From: JACPAB01 sp964366725 | Lineage (GTDB): Bacteria > Patescibacteriota > Minisyncoccia > 2-02-FULL-40-12 > GWA2-44-9 | Direction: 5' to 3' | Length of the DNA stretch: 28,391 nucleotides | Assembly (NCBI GenBank): GCA_964366725.1 | Contig: CAYIUL010000002.1 | Coordinates: 1 to 28,391, forward strand | Part shown: piece after piece, positions 1-7,490 of the stretch | How the letters are laid out: each line of letters opens with the position of its first letter | How positions within the stretch are numbered: the stretch's first letter is position 1 | Notes under the pieces: model-generated | Databases searched by the model: none | The model's input: only the letters and a program-made list of their open reading frames with translations | Told to the model about the DNA's origin: nothing | Made by a program: the position numbers and the translations under genes

Positions 1-440
1 ACGAAAGCAAAACGTCCGGGTTCGGAAACAGCGAAAGTCCAAAAACATTTCGGGCCTCCATTGAGTATGCCGACGTTCCCGCCAAAGCGGCCTTGAGGGA
101 CGGCGATCTCATTAAACGCCAAGGGGAATCCGAGACCTACGTCATTGAAGGAAATTATAAAAGATATTTACGTCCCGAAGTGATAAAACTTTATGGCCAC
201 CTTATCTCGTCTGCCGTGACCGAATTAAGCGCCGAAGATCTTAATTCATACACCACCGCAAATTACGTACGCAGTATCAATGAAAAAAGGGTCTATGCCG
301 TCTGGCCGGACGGAACAAAACATTGGCTGAATATTACGCCCCAGCAATGGGACGCTTCCGGCCGCGACTGGAACGCCATATTCATCATCAACGATCTGGA
401 ACTGAACCATTACAAAACCGGACCGGATATTACCCGATAG
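1..440 (+). CDS. C-terminal part of a repeat-containing surface-type protein (5' truncated)
   Basis: The frame is open from base 3 to the TAG at 438-440, so the gene enters from outside the window; the TTG at 93 is an internal codon, not a start. The visible ~145 residues hold two diverged copies of a ~50-residue unit. The first runs from GDLIKRQGESETYVIEGNYK through an RPEVIKLYGHL-like stretch to a DLNSY ending. The second is NYVRSINEKRVYAVWPDGTK followed by a DLELNHY ending. Both have the pattern 'hydrophobic-Lys/Arg, Tyr-hydrophobic, Gly, Lys, Trp/Leu'. From memory, such units recur in exported proteins of Parcubacteria-type genomes. No catalytic motif is visible. The stop lies 1 nt before the next start, so the two genes are probably co-transcribed. 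Location at the cell surface is inference because the N-terminus is missing. Confidence 0.6.
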   Translation, partial: ESKTSGFGNSESPKTFRASIEYADVPAKAALRDGDLIKRQGESETYVIEGNYKRYLRPEVIKLYGHLISSAVTELSAEDLNSYTTANYVRSINEKRVYAVWPDGTKHWLNITPQQWDASGRDWNAIFIINDLELNHYKTGPDITR

Positions 441-441
441 T

Positions 442-1341
442 ATGAAAATTTACGAAAACAAAGACACACAGCGCGAGCGCGCAATAGAATGCGTGCGGCG
501 CTTTGGACACACATCCGACCATAATTTTGACTGGTTTGCCGACAGCGTGATCACCCCCGACGGAAAGCCGGTGTTTGTTCAGTGGCCCGACGGCACGGGC
601 CTGCTGGCTCATCGTTACCCCGAAGAATGGAGGATCTGGTCGGACCCGTTGTGTCCCGAAGAGGATGCGGCAGACAAGATAAAAGAATTTGTCCTTAAGG
701 TTTTTGAGGACAAAAAAATAAATGCGGTTTGGTGTGATGACATCAGCGATTCTATATACCCTGCTCTTAGAGATAAAGGCGCGAATTCAGAGCCGATATA
801 TTATTCTCTGCTTTGGCCGGTATTGGATCTGTTAAAATTCGACCCCGCCTTGGCAGGGAGGCATTTCAAGGAAATGCGCAACGCTAAAAATAAATTTTAC
901 AAAGAACACGATCTGGAGGTAGCCGATGCCAAAGAGTTTGCCAAAGATAAACTTCATCGGATAATTGAGAACTGGAAGGGATCTTTGTCGCAGGAAAAGA
1001 AAGATGTTTATGATTTACGATATCACAACGCCATTGATGACGGTTTTCGGGGATTCAAAACGGCCCGCGTGCTTATTGTTGACGGAGTCCCCGTCGGCAT
1101 TAACGCCGGGTACGACGTGCCGAATAGACCCGGCAGATTTGCCGGAGCCATTGGAGTTCACGATTATTCCGTTAAAGATATTGGCACGATACTATATTTG
1201 GAAGATCTTGAATGGATGAAAAGCTCCGGATACTCCGAAGTTGACCTGCAGGGTTCGGAAGAAGATGAGGGTCTAAACATAAAACTTCGGTTCGGGGCAA
1301 AAGTTGAAAGAAAAACCGATACTTTTTCCATCAAAAAATAA
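442..1341 (+). CDS. GNAT-fold acyltransferase-like protein (DUF2156-like)
   Basis: A 299-residue protein. The region around residues 125-295 resembles the C-terminal GNAT-type domain of DUF2156/phosphatidylglycerol lysyltransferase-like proteins: a basic segment FKEMRNAKNKFYKEHDLEV, a central strand pair around ARVLIVDGVPVGINAGYD, and a C-terminal helix plus LRFGAKVERKTDTF-type strand. The N-terminal ~120 residues look like a second, diverged half, as is usual when two GNAT folds are joined. Members of this family transfer aminoacyl or acyl groups to lipids or peptides; the substrate here cannot be read from sequence. There are no transmembrane segments, so a soluble location is likely. The ATG sits 1 nt after the upstream stop and has no Shine-Dalgarno site, consistent with translation inside an operon. 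Other GNAT subfamilies remain possible. Confidence 0.5.
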   Translation: MKIYENKDTQRERAIECVRRFGHTSDHNFDWFADSVITPDGKPVFVQWPDGTGLLAHRYPEEWRIWSDPLCPEEDAADKIKEFVLKVFEDKKINAVWCDDISDSIYPALRDKGANSEPIYYSLLWPVLDLLKFDPALAGRHFKEMRNAKNKFYKEHDLEVADAKEFAKDKLHRIIENWKGSLSQEKKDVYDLRYHNAIDDGFRGFKTARVLIVDGVPVGINAGYDVPNRPGRFAGAIGVHDYSVKDIGTILYLEDLEWMKSSGYSEVDLQGSEEDEGLNIKLRFGAKVERKTDTFSIKK

Positions 1342-1374
1342 GGCAACTTTTGCTGAAGTTTGTCAACGTTGCCT
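1341..1374 (+). terminator. Weak stem-loop after the GNAT-like gene
   Basis: AGGCAAC (1341-1347) pairs with GTTGCCT (1368-1374) around a 20-nt loop, starting on the last base of the preceding stop codon. The downstream bases are only moderately T-rich, so this may be a weak terminator or an mRNA 3' end structure. Confidence 0.35.
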
Positions 1375-1394
1375 AATGTTTATCTTCTGCCAAT

Positions 1395-2066
1395 ATGGGC
1401 GGCATGGAAACGCCCCCCATATATCTCATAGAATCCAGCAACCGCCGGGATCTGGCCGAAACCTTTATGAGGTTCCAGGAGTATTACGAGTCCCCGGAGT
1501 TCAAGGGGCGAGTGTTCTCTGTAGAGGAATTTGCCCATTGGTATGCCTCCAAATACGGGGCCTGGACCTACTCAAGGGACTGGTACGGGTTCAATATACC
1601 TTCCAAGGTGCTGGAACCCTTCCGCCGGGGCCAGTTCGACCCTCTTACCCTCAAAGAAAAGAAACTTCTCGATGTGTGTAAAAACGCGACTGGGGACTTC
1701 TATGTCATCGGCGTCACTCCCTCGGCGGAATATTTTGACGAGACCGTTAAGCACGAGTTCGTTCACGGCGCTTTTCATGTGAACGAGAATTACCGCAAAG
1801 ACGTGGCGCGCTGTCTCGCTGACCACAGGATCAAGACAATAAAAAACGGCCTCTCGAAAATGGGCTATCATTCCGATGTCTACAACGACGAGGCCAATGC
1901 TTATGTTTTAGTGGAACCCGAGACGATCAGCGAGATCGCCACAAAAAGAGATACCCAAAAATTAAGGGTTCGATTGAACTCAATATTTAAAAAGCATTTC
2001 GGATTCTCCGTTCTGGAAACTAAAGTGCCGAATTTGATGAGACGGGTTGAACACGTTCAGGTTTAG
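1395..2066 (+). CDS. Putative zincin metallopeptidase (HEXXH)
   Basis: A 223-residue soluble protein with HEFVH at residues 120-124 and a further His at 128. A Glu in NDEANAYVLVE (about residue 166) lies at the distance expected for the third zinc ligand of a gluzincin-like peptidase. I do not recognise the family beyond this motif. Upstream, FNIPSKVLEPFRRGQFDPLT and DFYVIGVTPS look like the strands that usually precede the active-site helix. No signal peptide is present. ATG at 1395 and ATG at 1404 are both possible starts, and neither has a clear ribosome binding site. The last 47 nt overlap the 3' end of the convergent ATP-grasp gene, so both proteins share DNA for their C-termini. Proteolysis is inferred from the motif; the substrate is unknown. 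Confidence 0.55.
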   Translation: MGGMETPPIYLIESSNRRDLAETFMRFQEYYESPEFKGRVFSVEEFAHWYASKYGAWTYSRDWYGFNIPSKVLEPFRRGQFDPLTLKEKKLLDVCKNATGDFYVIGVTPSAEYFDETVKHEFVHGAFHVNENYRKDVARCLADHRIKTIKNGLSKMGYHSDVYNDEANAYVLVEPETISEIATKRDTQKLRVRLNSIFKKHFGFSVLETKVPNLMRRVEHVQV

Positions 2067-3405
2067 GAGCGGCAATTCTTGGCCATTGGATCTGGTCCAG
2101 ATACCCCCAGCTTCTCAAACGATCGCTGTCGTTGGACCAGGTTGCCCCGATGTCGGTGCGGTATATCATATTCACCAGCATTATATTCTCAATGCGGGTA
2201 TAGGCCTGCTTGCGCGCCTCCTCCATTGTTGCGCCCGAACCGGTGACTATCAGAACATAACTGGAGTTTCCAGCCGTTCTCCAGACGCCTTCAACTATTT
2301 TTACGTCCCCAAGATGGACTCCTTCCAAATTTGGTTTCTTAAACAGTATGGAGATATCTTTATACATTTCTATCTCCCAGGGATCCTCAAACGGGAAAGG
2401 CGGAGTGACAATAACAACGCCGATCTGAAATCCTCTCTTTGTTCGCAAATTGAAATCCTGACGGTTCGCCATCGCGTATAAAAGCTCGCCCCAGCTGCTC
2501 AAGACACCCTCGTGCTGGATATTTATGGTCGGATATCCGAACCGGCAGGTGAATTCAAGGGGATAAATTCCTCTCCCGTTGACGATGCAATTGATATCTA
2601 TGTATCCGACATATCCGGCATTTCTCAAATCCTCCTCCATCTTGCCGGTGGTCTCGGCAAAAAGAACGTTCGGTTCGGACCAGAACATGGAGGTTCCCAT
2701 TTCTCCGGTCATTGGCCCCAACTCTCCGGGGAAAAGCCGTTTATGTTCGAAGGCGACGAGTATCGGAGTGATGAATTTTTCCCCGTTGAAGAACGCCGAT
2801 GCCCCAACCTCGATCCCGCTTACGTGCTTTTGAAGCTGGAAGTGCTTTATGTTCTTTGAAAGTATTTTTTTATTGGATTCAAGTATTTCAATAAGGTCTT
2901 TCCCGTCCTCTTCTTTTCCGATAAGCAGGAAGCCGCTCCAGTCGCTGGGAACTTTACCTGACGGCTTAAAAACATATCGGCCCGGGTTCTCGCCTATGAA
3001 TTTAAGGGCGGTATCGTAGTCATCAAAGTCCCAGGAAGGTAGAGTAAGCATTCCAAGGCGCTTCATCTCGCTTTGTCCGAACTCCCGGTCTATCTCAAGC
3101 TTGTCGGTATATACGCTTCCGCCCACGACGGCTTTGCCGGCCTTTCGCAAGCGGTCCGCTTCGGCCCCGAAGCCCGTGTCGTCAAACACGATGACATCTG
3201 CCCAGTCCGTGTATTTTTTCCAATCATCCACTTTCTCCAGAAAACCGTCATATTCGTCCATTACATTTTTTATGTAACATTTAACTTCATGTCCTTCTTT
3301 CTGGATCTGCCACGCCAAGTCGCCGCTCAATGCTTCCCATGAGACGAATAAGAATTTATATTTTTTTATTTCACCATTGTGGCCGTTGCCGTTTCCATTT
3401 GCCAT
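2020..3405 (-). CDS. PurD-like ATP-grasp ligase
   Basis: A 461-residue protein with the layout of phosphoribosylamine-glycine ligase (GARS/PurD). It has a Rossmann-like N-terminal part (KYKFLFVSWEALSGDLAWQI, ~residues 15-110) and an ATP-grasp core (~115-345). The core includes VYTDKLEIDREFGQSEMKRL, PGRYVFKPSGKVPSDWSGF and YVGYIDINCIVNG, with EFTCRFGYPT at the place where PurD has E-x-N-x-RFGDPE. A PurD-like C-terminal domain follows. The altered RFGDPE motif and the Asn/Gly-rich N-terminus (MANGNGNGHNGE) argue that it may not be a true PurD. Reduced genomes of this kind often lack de novo purine synthesis, and no other purine gene is in the window. It could ligate a different carboxylate and amine. 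It is transcribed alone on the minus strand and overlaps the metallopeptidase gene tail to tail. Confidence 0.6.
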   Translation of the reverse strand: MANGNGNGHNGEIKKYKFLFVSWEALSGDLAWQIQKEGHEVKCYIKNVMDEYDGFLEKVDDWKKYTDWADVIVFDDTGFGAEADRLRKAGKAVVGGSVYTDKLEIDREFGQSEMKRLGMLTLPSWDFDDYDTALKFIGENPGRYVFKPSGKVPSDWSGFLLIGKEEDGKDLIEILESNKKILSKNIKHFQLQKHVSGIEVGASAFFNGEKFITPILVAFEHKRLFPGELGPMTGEMGTSMFWSEPNVLFAETTGKMEEDLRNAGYVGYIDINCIVNGRGIYPLEFTCRFGYPTINIQHEGVLSSWGELLYAMANRQDFNLRTKRGFQIGVVIVTPPFPFEDPWEIEMYKDISILFKKPNLEGVHLGDVKIVEGVWRTAGNSSYVLIVTGSGATMEEARKQAYTRIENIMLVNMIYRTDIGATWSNDSDRLRSWGYLDQIQWPRIAAPKPERVQPVSSNSAL

Positions 3406-3477
3406 AAAGTTTTTTCAGTGATATTTTAAATCTATACGCAATTTGAGTTTTTGTTAATCAAATTTGTGCATAACTTG

Positions 3478-3804
3478 ATGAAAGTCGATATTTCTACAAA
3501 AAATATTTCTCTAGATGAGCCGTTGGAAAATTTTGTGCGAGAAAAAATAGGCGGTCTTGATAAACTCATAGGCAACGATAAGTCGGAGGCGAGAGTTGAG
3601 ATAGGCAAGCCGTCGCGGCATCACAGGTCGGGACGTGTTTTTCGGGCCGAAGCCAATATCAGTATGGGCGGAGTGTTATTAAGAGCCAGCTGCGAGCACG
3701 AGGATTTGCGCAACGCCATTGTTGACATAAAAGATGAGCTTCAGGAGCAGATAAGGAAATTCAAAGAGAAGCGCACCGACCTGTCCAGGCAGCCCCAAAA
3801 GTAA
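3478..3804 (+). CDS. hpf: Ribosome hibernation promoting factor / RaiA family
   Basis: A 108-residue protein starting MKVDISTKNISLDEPL, the typical beginning of the HPF/RaiA (sigma-54 modulation protein) fold. A helix FVREKIGGLDKLI follows, then strands ARVEIGKPS and FRAEANISMGGVLLRASCEH and a final helix DLRNAIVDIKDELQEQIRKF. It matches the short form without the C-terminal dimerisation tail. The family binds the 30S subunit at the mRNA/tRNA channel and silences ribosomes in stationary phase. I chose ATG 3478 because the family begins there; a TTG at 3451 would add nine unrelated residues. No Shine-Dalgarno site precedes it. It faces away from the PurD-like gene across a short AT-rich gap and ends 3 nt before the convergent membrane-protein gene. 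Confidence 0.85.
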   Translation: MKVDISTKNISLDEPLENFVREKIGGLDKLIGNDKSEARVEIGKPSRHHRSGRVFRAEANISMGGVLLRASCEHEDLRNAIVDIKDELQEQIRKFKEKRTDLSRQPQK

Positions 3805-3806
3805 TT

Positions 3807-4190
3807 CTAAAAATGAGAAAGCCCGCCTAAGCGGGCTTTCCGGACTTTTTCCGGGTGGAGGTGGGCGTCGAGGATGATGCGGCCCTCTCTGAACCTCTGC
3901 TTAACCTCATCTGTGTGCCACGGAGCGTATCCTAAGGTTGGGAGATATAGGCGGCTACCGAAGCTGGGATGAAAAACCTCCTCTTTCCCGTCATCGTGCC
4001 AAGATCTGTATACGAAGGGACTGAATCGGTTGCCCCAACGCACTTCGTAGCGGTCTCCAAACTCGATGACCTGCGGCGTCATTGGCTTGTTGAGCGTCTG
4101 CCAGATGATGGCGCCGCCGATGATGACCAACATTGCCACGAGCGTCGAGACGACGAAATGTCTTTCGCGAGCTTTCTCCTGTTCGGTCAT
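3807..4190 (-). CDS. Small membrane-anchored protein of unknown function
   Basis: A 127-residue protein with a charged N-terminus (MTEQEKARERH) and one membrane helix at about residues 12-31 (VVSTLVAMLVIIGGAIIWQ). A soluble ~95-residue domain rich in Trp, Tyr and His follows, with YEVRWGNRFSPFVYRSWHDD and LGYAPWHTDEVKQRFREGR. The helix suggests a signal anchor with the C-terminal domain outside. I do not recognise the family. It has a textbook start: AAGGAG 5 nt before the ATG. Upstream is a consensus promoter, TTGACA-18-TATAAT. Its terminator hairpin is formed by the final codons. It is thus an independent unit lying between hpf and secA. Confidence 0.65.
   Translation of the reverse strand: MTEQEKARERHFVVSTLVAMLVIIGGAIIWQTLNKPMTPQVIEFGDRYEVRWGNRFSPFVYRSWHDDGKEEVFHPSFGSRLYLPTLGYAPWHTDEVKQRFREGRIILDAHLHPEKVRKARLGGLSHF
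3818..3839 (-). terminator. Intrinsic terminator built into the 3' coding end
   Basis: AAAGCCCGC / GCGGGCTTT with a 4-nt loop. On the minus strand it is followed by TCTCATTTTT. It lies inside the last codons of the 127-residue gene (encoding KARLGGLS). On the plus strand it follows hpf and could act in both directions, although the plus-strand tail is less T-rich. Confidence 0.7.
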
Positions 4191-4236
4191 GTTAACTCCT
4201 TGTTGTGTGGGCGAAATGCCCCATGAGCTATTTATA

Positions 4237-4266
4237 ATTATACCATGAAAAGTGTCTCTTTGTCAA
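4237..4266 (-). promoter_or_regulatory. Consensus sigma70-type promoter for the 127-residue membrane protein
   Basis: On the minus strand, TTGACA (4261-4266) and TATAAT (4237-4242) are separated by 18 nt. The -35 region overlaps a plus-strand TTGTCA (4260-4265) followed after 16 nt by TATACT (4282-4287) toward secA. The two divergent promoters therefore would share the same bases. Confidence 0.75.
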
Positions 4267-4304
4267 AGGATATTTTTCTGATATACTCTAATGGTTTTTA
4301 AGAT
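4260..4304 (+). promoter_or_regulatory. secA promoter region
   Basis: Two readings are possible: TTGTCA-16-TATACT (-10 at 4282-4287, giving a short leader), or a -10 hexamer TAAGAT at 4299-4304 exactly 6 nt before the ATG, giving a leaderless mRNA. No Shine-Dalgarno site is present before secA. Confidence 0.5.
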
Positions 4305-4310
4305 TTAATT

Positions 4311-6836
4311 ATGTCGTTCATATCCGCTATATTTGGTGATGCCAACGCCAGATATATAAAATCACTCAAACCGCTTGTTGAGCGGATCAATTCACTTGAG
4401 GGCGACTTCAAGGGTCTTTCGGACGCCCAACTCAAAGAAAGGTCCGCGGAATTTAAAAAACGTGTTTCAGGGGGCGAAACGCTCGATAATATTTTGCCCG
4501 AAGCATTCTCTGCTGTTCGTGAGGCGGCCCGGCGCACGCTCGGCCAGAGGCATTTTGACGTTCAACTTATGGGAGGAATTGTTCTGCACCGCGGCAAGAT
4601 AGCAGAGATGAGGACCGGTGAAGGCAAGACCCTTGTTGCTACTCTACCCACCTACCTTAACGCACTTGAAGGCAAAGGCGCTCATGTTGTTACGGTCAAT
4701 GATTATCTTGCCCGGCGTGATGCCGTTTGGATGGGGCAGGTGCATAACGCGCTTGGTCTTTCCGTGGGCTGTATCAATCACGACTCGAGCTTCTTATACG
4801 ACTCTTCCCATGTAACCAAAACAGAAGACAAAGAACGCGATGTGGAAGGCGGCTTCAAAATAGTTCATGAATTTTTGCGTCCGGTTACCCGCCGCGAAGC
4901 GTATGGAGCGGATATCACTTACGGCACCAATAACGAATACGGGTTTGATTATCTCCGCGACAACATGGCTTACGAGGTTGGACAGATGTCTCAAAGACCT
5001 GCCCGCAATGCTACGCATAGCGTTGCAGGCGGGGGGCATCACTTTGCGATTGTGGACGAAGTGGACTCCATTTTAATAGATGAGGCCAGGACGCCTCTTA
5101 TCATTTCCGCGCCCGATGAGGATTCCGGAAAACTTTACGAGACATTCTCTAAGATAGTTCCGCGATTGAGTGAAATCGAGGATTATACAATTGATGAAAA
5201 GCTCAAAGCCGTCTCAATTACCGAAAGCGGAATAGAAAAAGTCGAAAAGATGCTGGGTATCAGCAATATATATGAAGAAGGCGGGGTCAGGCATGTTCAC
5301 CATCTTGAACAAGCGTTAAAGGCCCAGGTGCTTTTCAAGCGCGATAGGGACTATGTCGTAAAGAACGATGAAGTAATAATCGTAGACGAGTTCACCGGCC
5401 GATTGATGCCCGGCCGGAGATGGTCGGAAGGACTTCACCAGGCCGTCGAAGCGAAAGAAGGCGTAAAAATCCAAAAAGAATCTCGCACGCTTGCCACTAT
5501 TACCTTCCAAAATTATTTCAGGATGTACGGCAAACTCGCCGGAATGACTGGAACGGCAAGGACGTCGGCCGAAGAATTTCACAAGGTATATAACCTTGAT
5601 GTCATTTCTGTTCCCACCAACAAGCCGATGGCCAGACGTGACACTCCCGACAGAATATTTAAGACCGAGAACGGCAAACTTAAGGCCATAGTCCGAGAGG
5701 TCAAAGAAAGACACCAGAAGGGCCAGCCGGTGCTGGTAGGCACCGTTTCGATCGAAAAAAATGAGTTGTTGTCGATGATGCTCAACCGTGAAGGCATACC
5801 GCATAACGTGTTGAATGCCAAACAGCATGAGAGGGAAGCCGAACTCCATGCCCAAGCCGGAAGACCGGGAGCGGTTACCGTTGCCACAAACATGGCCGGC
5901 CGAGGCGTGGACATCATTTTAGGGGGGAACCCTCCGGAACCCAACTCGCAGGAAAAATCAAAGGAAGCAGGCGGTCTCCATGTTATCGGCACAGAGCGTC
6001 ACGAAGCAAGAAGAATAGACGACCAATTGCGCGGCCGCGCCGGAAGGCAAGGCGATCCGGGTTCGTCGAATTTCTACGTTTCGATGGAAGACGACCTGGT
6101 CCGTGTTTTCGGCGGCGACAGGTTAAAAAATCTGATGGACCGCCTTGGAGTGGGCGAGGACGACGTCATTGAGAACAGGTTTGTTTCAAGCGCTATCGAG
6201 CAGGCCCAGTCGCGAATCGAGGGCCACAACTTCGATATCCGAAAATACGTACTTGAATACGACGATGTCATGAACAAGCACCGCGATTCGGTGTATCGCG
6301 TCCGCAAAGAAATACTTTTCTCGGATAATAATAAAAATCTTGTTTTGGAATGGATATCCCCTTATGTCGAAAATTCCGAAGAACAATATGATAGAAAAGA
6401 AAAAGAAATCGGCCCAGATATGATGAGACAGCTTGAAAAGTTCGTGCTTCTGCGGGTTATCGACCAAATGTGGCTCGACCACATCGAGGCAATGGAGCAC
6501 CTTCGCGATTCGGTGCGTTTGCGCGCATACGGCCAGAGAGACCCGTTGATCGAATACAAAATAGAAGCTCAAGGCATGTTTAAGGACTTGATGGAGGCCA
6601 TGAAGTCCCGGGTGGCCAATTTGATATTCAGGGCCGAATTTACCCGAAGGCCGGAACAACCTCGCAATATCCAGGAGTCCCGTCCCGACATCACTGGTGA
6701 CCCCCACAAACACCAAGAGGTGGTTAACGAACCAGCGCACAGGCAGGCAAACCCCGGAAGCGAACCCAAAATAGGCAGGAATGACCCCTGCTGGTGCGGA
6801 AGCGGAAAAAAGTATAAGAGATGTCACGGGAAATAA
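4311..6836 (+). CDS. secA: Preprotein translocase ATPase SecA
   Basis: An 841-residue SecA, the ATPase that drives unfolded preproteins through SecYEG. Visible are the Walker A motif MRTGEGKT (~101-108), TVNDYLARRDA, the Q/preprotein region ITYGTNNEYGFDYLRDNM and the DEAD-like box VDEVDSILIDEARTPLII. Also present are EFTGRLMPGRRWSEGLHQA, ATNMAGRGVDI, DDQLRGRAGRQGDPGSS and the scaffold helix region. The C-terminal zinc site CWCGSGKKYKRCHG is complete. The segment between RKEIL and YDRKEKEIGPDMMRQLEKF is only about 23 residues, whereas E. coli SecA has roughly 80 there, so most of the helical wing domain is missing. The start ATG has no SD. secD and secF lie 7 kb downstream. Confidence 0.97.
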   Translation: MSFISAIFGDANARYIKSLKPLVERINSLEGDFKGLSDAQLKERSAEFKKRVSGGETLDNILPEAFSAVREAARRTLGQRHFDVQLMGGIVLHRGKIAEMRTGEGKTLVATLPTYLNALEGKGAHVVTVNDYLARRDAVWMGQVHNALGLSVGCINHDSSFLYDSSHVTKTEDKERDVEGGFKIVHEFLRPVTRREAYGADITYGTNNEYGFDYLRDNMAYEVGQMSQRPARNATHSVAGGGHHFAIVDEVDSILIDEARTPLIISAPDEDSGKLYETFSKIVPRLSEIEDYTIDEKLKAVSITESGIEKVEKMLGISNIYEEGGVRHVHHLEQALKAQVLFKRDRDYVVKNDEVIIVDEFTGRLMPGRRWSEGLHQAVEAKEGVKIQKESRTLATITFQNYFRMYGKLAGMTGTARTSAEEFHKVYNLDVISVPTNKPMARRDTPDRIFKTENGKLKAIVREVKERHQKGQPVLVGTVSIEKNELLSMMLNREGIPHNVLNAKQHEREAELHAQAGRPGAVTVATNMAGRGVDIILGGNPPEPNSQEKSKEAGGLHVIGTERHEARRIDDQLRGRAGRQGDPGSSNFYVSMEDDLVRVFGGDRLKNLMDRLGVGEDDVIENRFVSSAIEQAQSRIEGHNFDIRKYVLEYDDVMNKHRDSVYRVRKEILFSDNNKNLVLEWISPYVENSEEQYDRKEKEIGPDMMRQLEKFVLLRVIDQMWLDHIEAMEHLRDSVRLRAYGQRDPLIEYKIEAQGMFKDLMEAMKSRVANLIFRAEFTRRPEQPRNIQESRPDITGDPHKHQEVVNEPAHRQANPGSEPKIGRNDPCWCGSGKKYKRCHGK

Positions 6837-6840
6837 AATA

Positions 6841-6863
6841 GCCCGCCACGAAATGTGACGGGC
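6841..6863 (-). terminator. Terminator for the 23-residue gene
   Basis: The stem GCCCGYCAC / GTGRCGGGC is followed by TATTTTATTT on the minus strand. It begins 5 nt after the tiny gene's stop codon. It also sits just after the secA stop and might help end that transcript, but the plus-strand tail is not T-rich. Confidence 0.65.
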
Positions 6864-6868
6864 AGAGT

Positions 6869-6940
6869 CTAGAACGATAACCAGATTGCGACCAGGGCCA
6901 GAACGATTGCTACGATACAGACAACATGTAATGGCTTCAT
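6869..6940 (-). CDS. 23-residue single-helix membrane peptide
   Basis: An ORF shorter than usual gene-calling limits. It starts MKPLHVVCIVAIV and ends ALVAIWLSF before TAG, giving one hydrophobic helix with a Lys at the N-terminal side. Support for a real gene is unusually good. AGGAGG lies 5 nt before the ATG, and the upstream promoter TTTACA-17-TATAAT is near perfect and carries a dyad. A strong intrinsic terminator sits directly after the stop. The function is unknown; candidates are a small membrane regulator, a toxin-like peptide or a subunit of a membrane complex. Its promoter-leader resembles that of the 63-residue gene at 7551-7742, suggesting shared control. Confidence 0.65.
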   Translation of the reverse strand: MKPLHVVCIVAIVLALVAIWLSF

Positions 6941-6958
6941 AAAGTCCTCCTATTGCAG

Positions 6959-6987
6959 ATTATATCATAACTTTACAACAATGTAAA
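6959..6987 (-). promoter_or_regulatory. Promoter with operator-like dyad for the 23-residue gene
   Basis: On the minus strand -35 TTTACA (6982-6987) and -10 TATAAT (6959-6964) are 17 nt apart. The -35 is one arm of a perfect dyad TTTACA-N4-TGTAAA at 6972-6987. The same dyad in the same position precedes the gene at 7551-7742. Confidence 0.7.
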
Positions 6988-7055
6988 TAGCCCAAGAAGC
7001 CATCTGTTGCGGGCATGTAAACAAATATAAAAAGTGTCATGGGGCGTAGGGGTAA

Positions 7056-7079
7056 GAAAAAAGCCCGCGGGGCGGGCTT
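7056..7079 (-). terminator. Terminator of the small Cys-containing protein gene
   Basis: AAGCCCGC / GCGGGCTT with a 3-nt loop (7061-7079). On the minus strand it is followed by a run of T, a classic intrinsic terminator. The stem starts 5 nt after the stop codon. Confidence 0.85.
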
Positions 7080-7083
7080 GGGA

Positions 7084-7308
7084 CTAGGACTTGGGTTTCC
7101 AGAGAGGACAGCGGGTTACCGCGAGAGCAACATTGTCCTGAACACAGACTCGGTAGAAAGCTTGGGCGATATGACAGTTATCCGGCTGACCGGGCTTCAG
7201 ATTTCCACAGTTAAGACAAAGACATTCAGATCGGCGCAGAGATTCGGTTGTCGAGTTTACCCAAACTTGATTTCCGTAATGCGTTTCCTGTTTCGGTTGT
7301 TCCTTCAT
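7084..7308 (-). CDS. Small Cys-containing protein of unknown function
   Basis: A 74-residue protein with CLNCGNLKPGQPDNCHIAQA in the middle, then VCVQDNVALAVTRCPLW. The pattern C-x-C-x2-C ... C ... C ... C could bind a metal ion (zinc-ribbon-like) or a cluster. From memory, short proteins with this CxNC...KPGQPDNC signature recur in Parcubacteria genomes, but I cannot name a function. AAGGAGG precedes the ATG by 8 nt. A plausible promoter, TTGTAT-17-TATCCT, lies upstream on the minus strand at 7344-7372, and a strong terminator follows. It forms its own transcription unit. Confidence 0.65.
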   Translation of the reverse strand: MKEQPKQETHYGNQVWVNSTTESLRRSECLCLNCGNLKPGQPDNCHIAQAFYRVCVQDNVALAVTRCPLWKPKS

Positions 7309-7343
7309 CGGAAAACCTCCTTAAAAGAACTGATACTGATTTT

Positions 7344-7372
7344 AGGATAACAGAGCGTAAAGTGAAATACAA
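7344..7372 (-). promoter_or_regulatory. Probable promoter of the small Cys-containing protein gene
   Basis: Minus-strand TTGTAT (7367-7372) and TATCCT (7344-7349) are separated by 17 nt, about 35 nt upstream of the start. The match is moderate. Confidence 0.4.
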
Positions 7373-7490
7373 GTCCCTGTGATATTTTCTATATTTCGGC
7401 AAATTCGACGGTGTCATACATGGAAAAAGGGCTTAAAATAAGGAAAATCCCTGCGGTTGGTTATTAAAAAAGCAAAAATGCCACGGAGCT

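Noticed and set aside
7039..7350. A 103-residue plus-strand ORF
   Set aside because: It covers a terminator hairpin and the real minus-strand Cys-protein gene, and has no SD or promoter.
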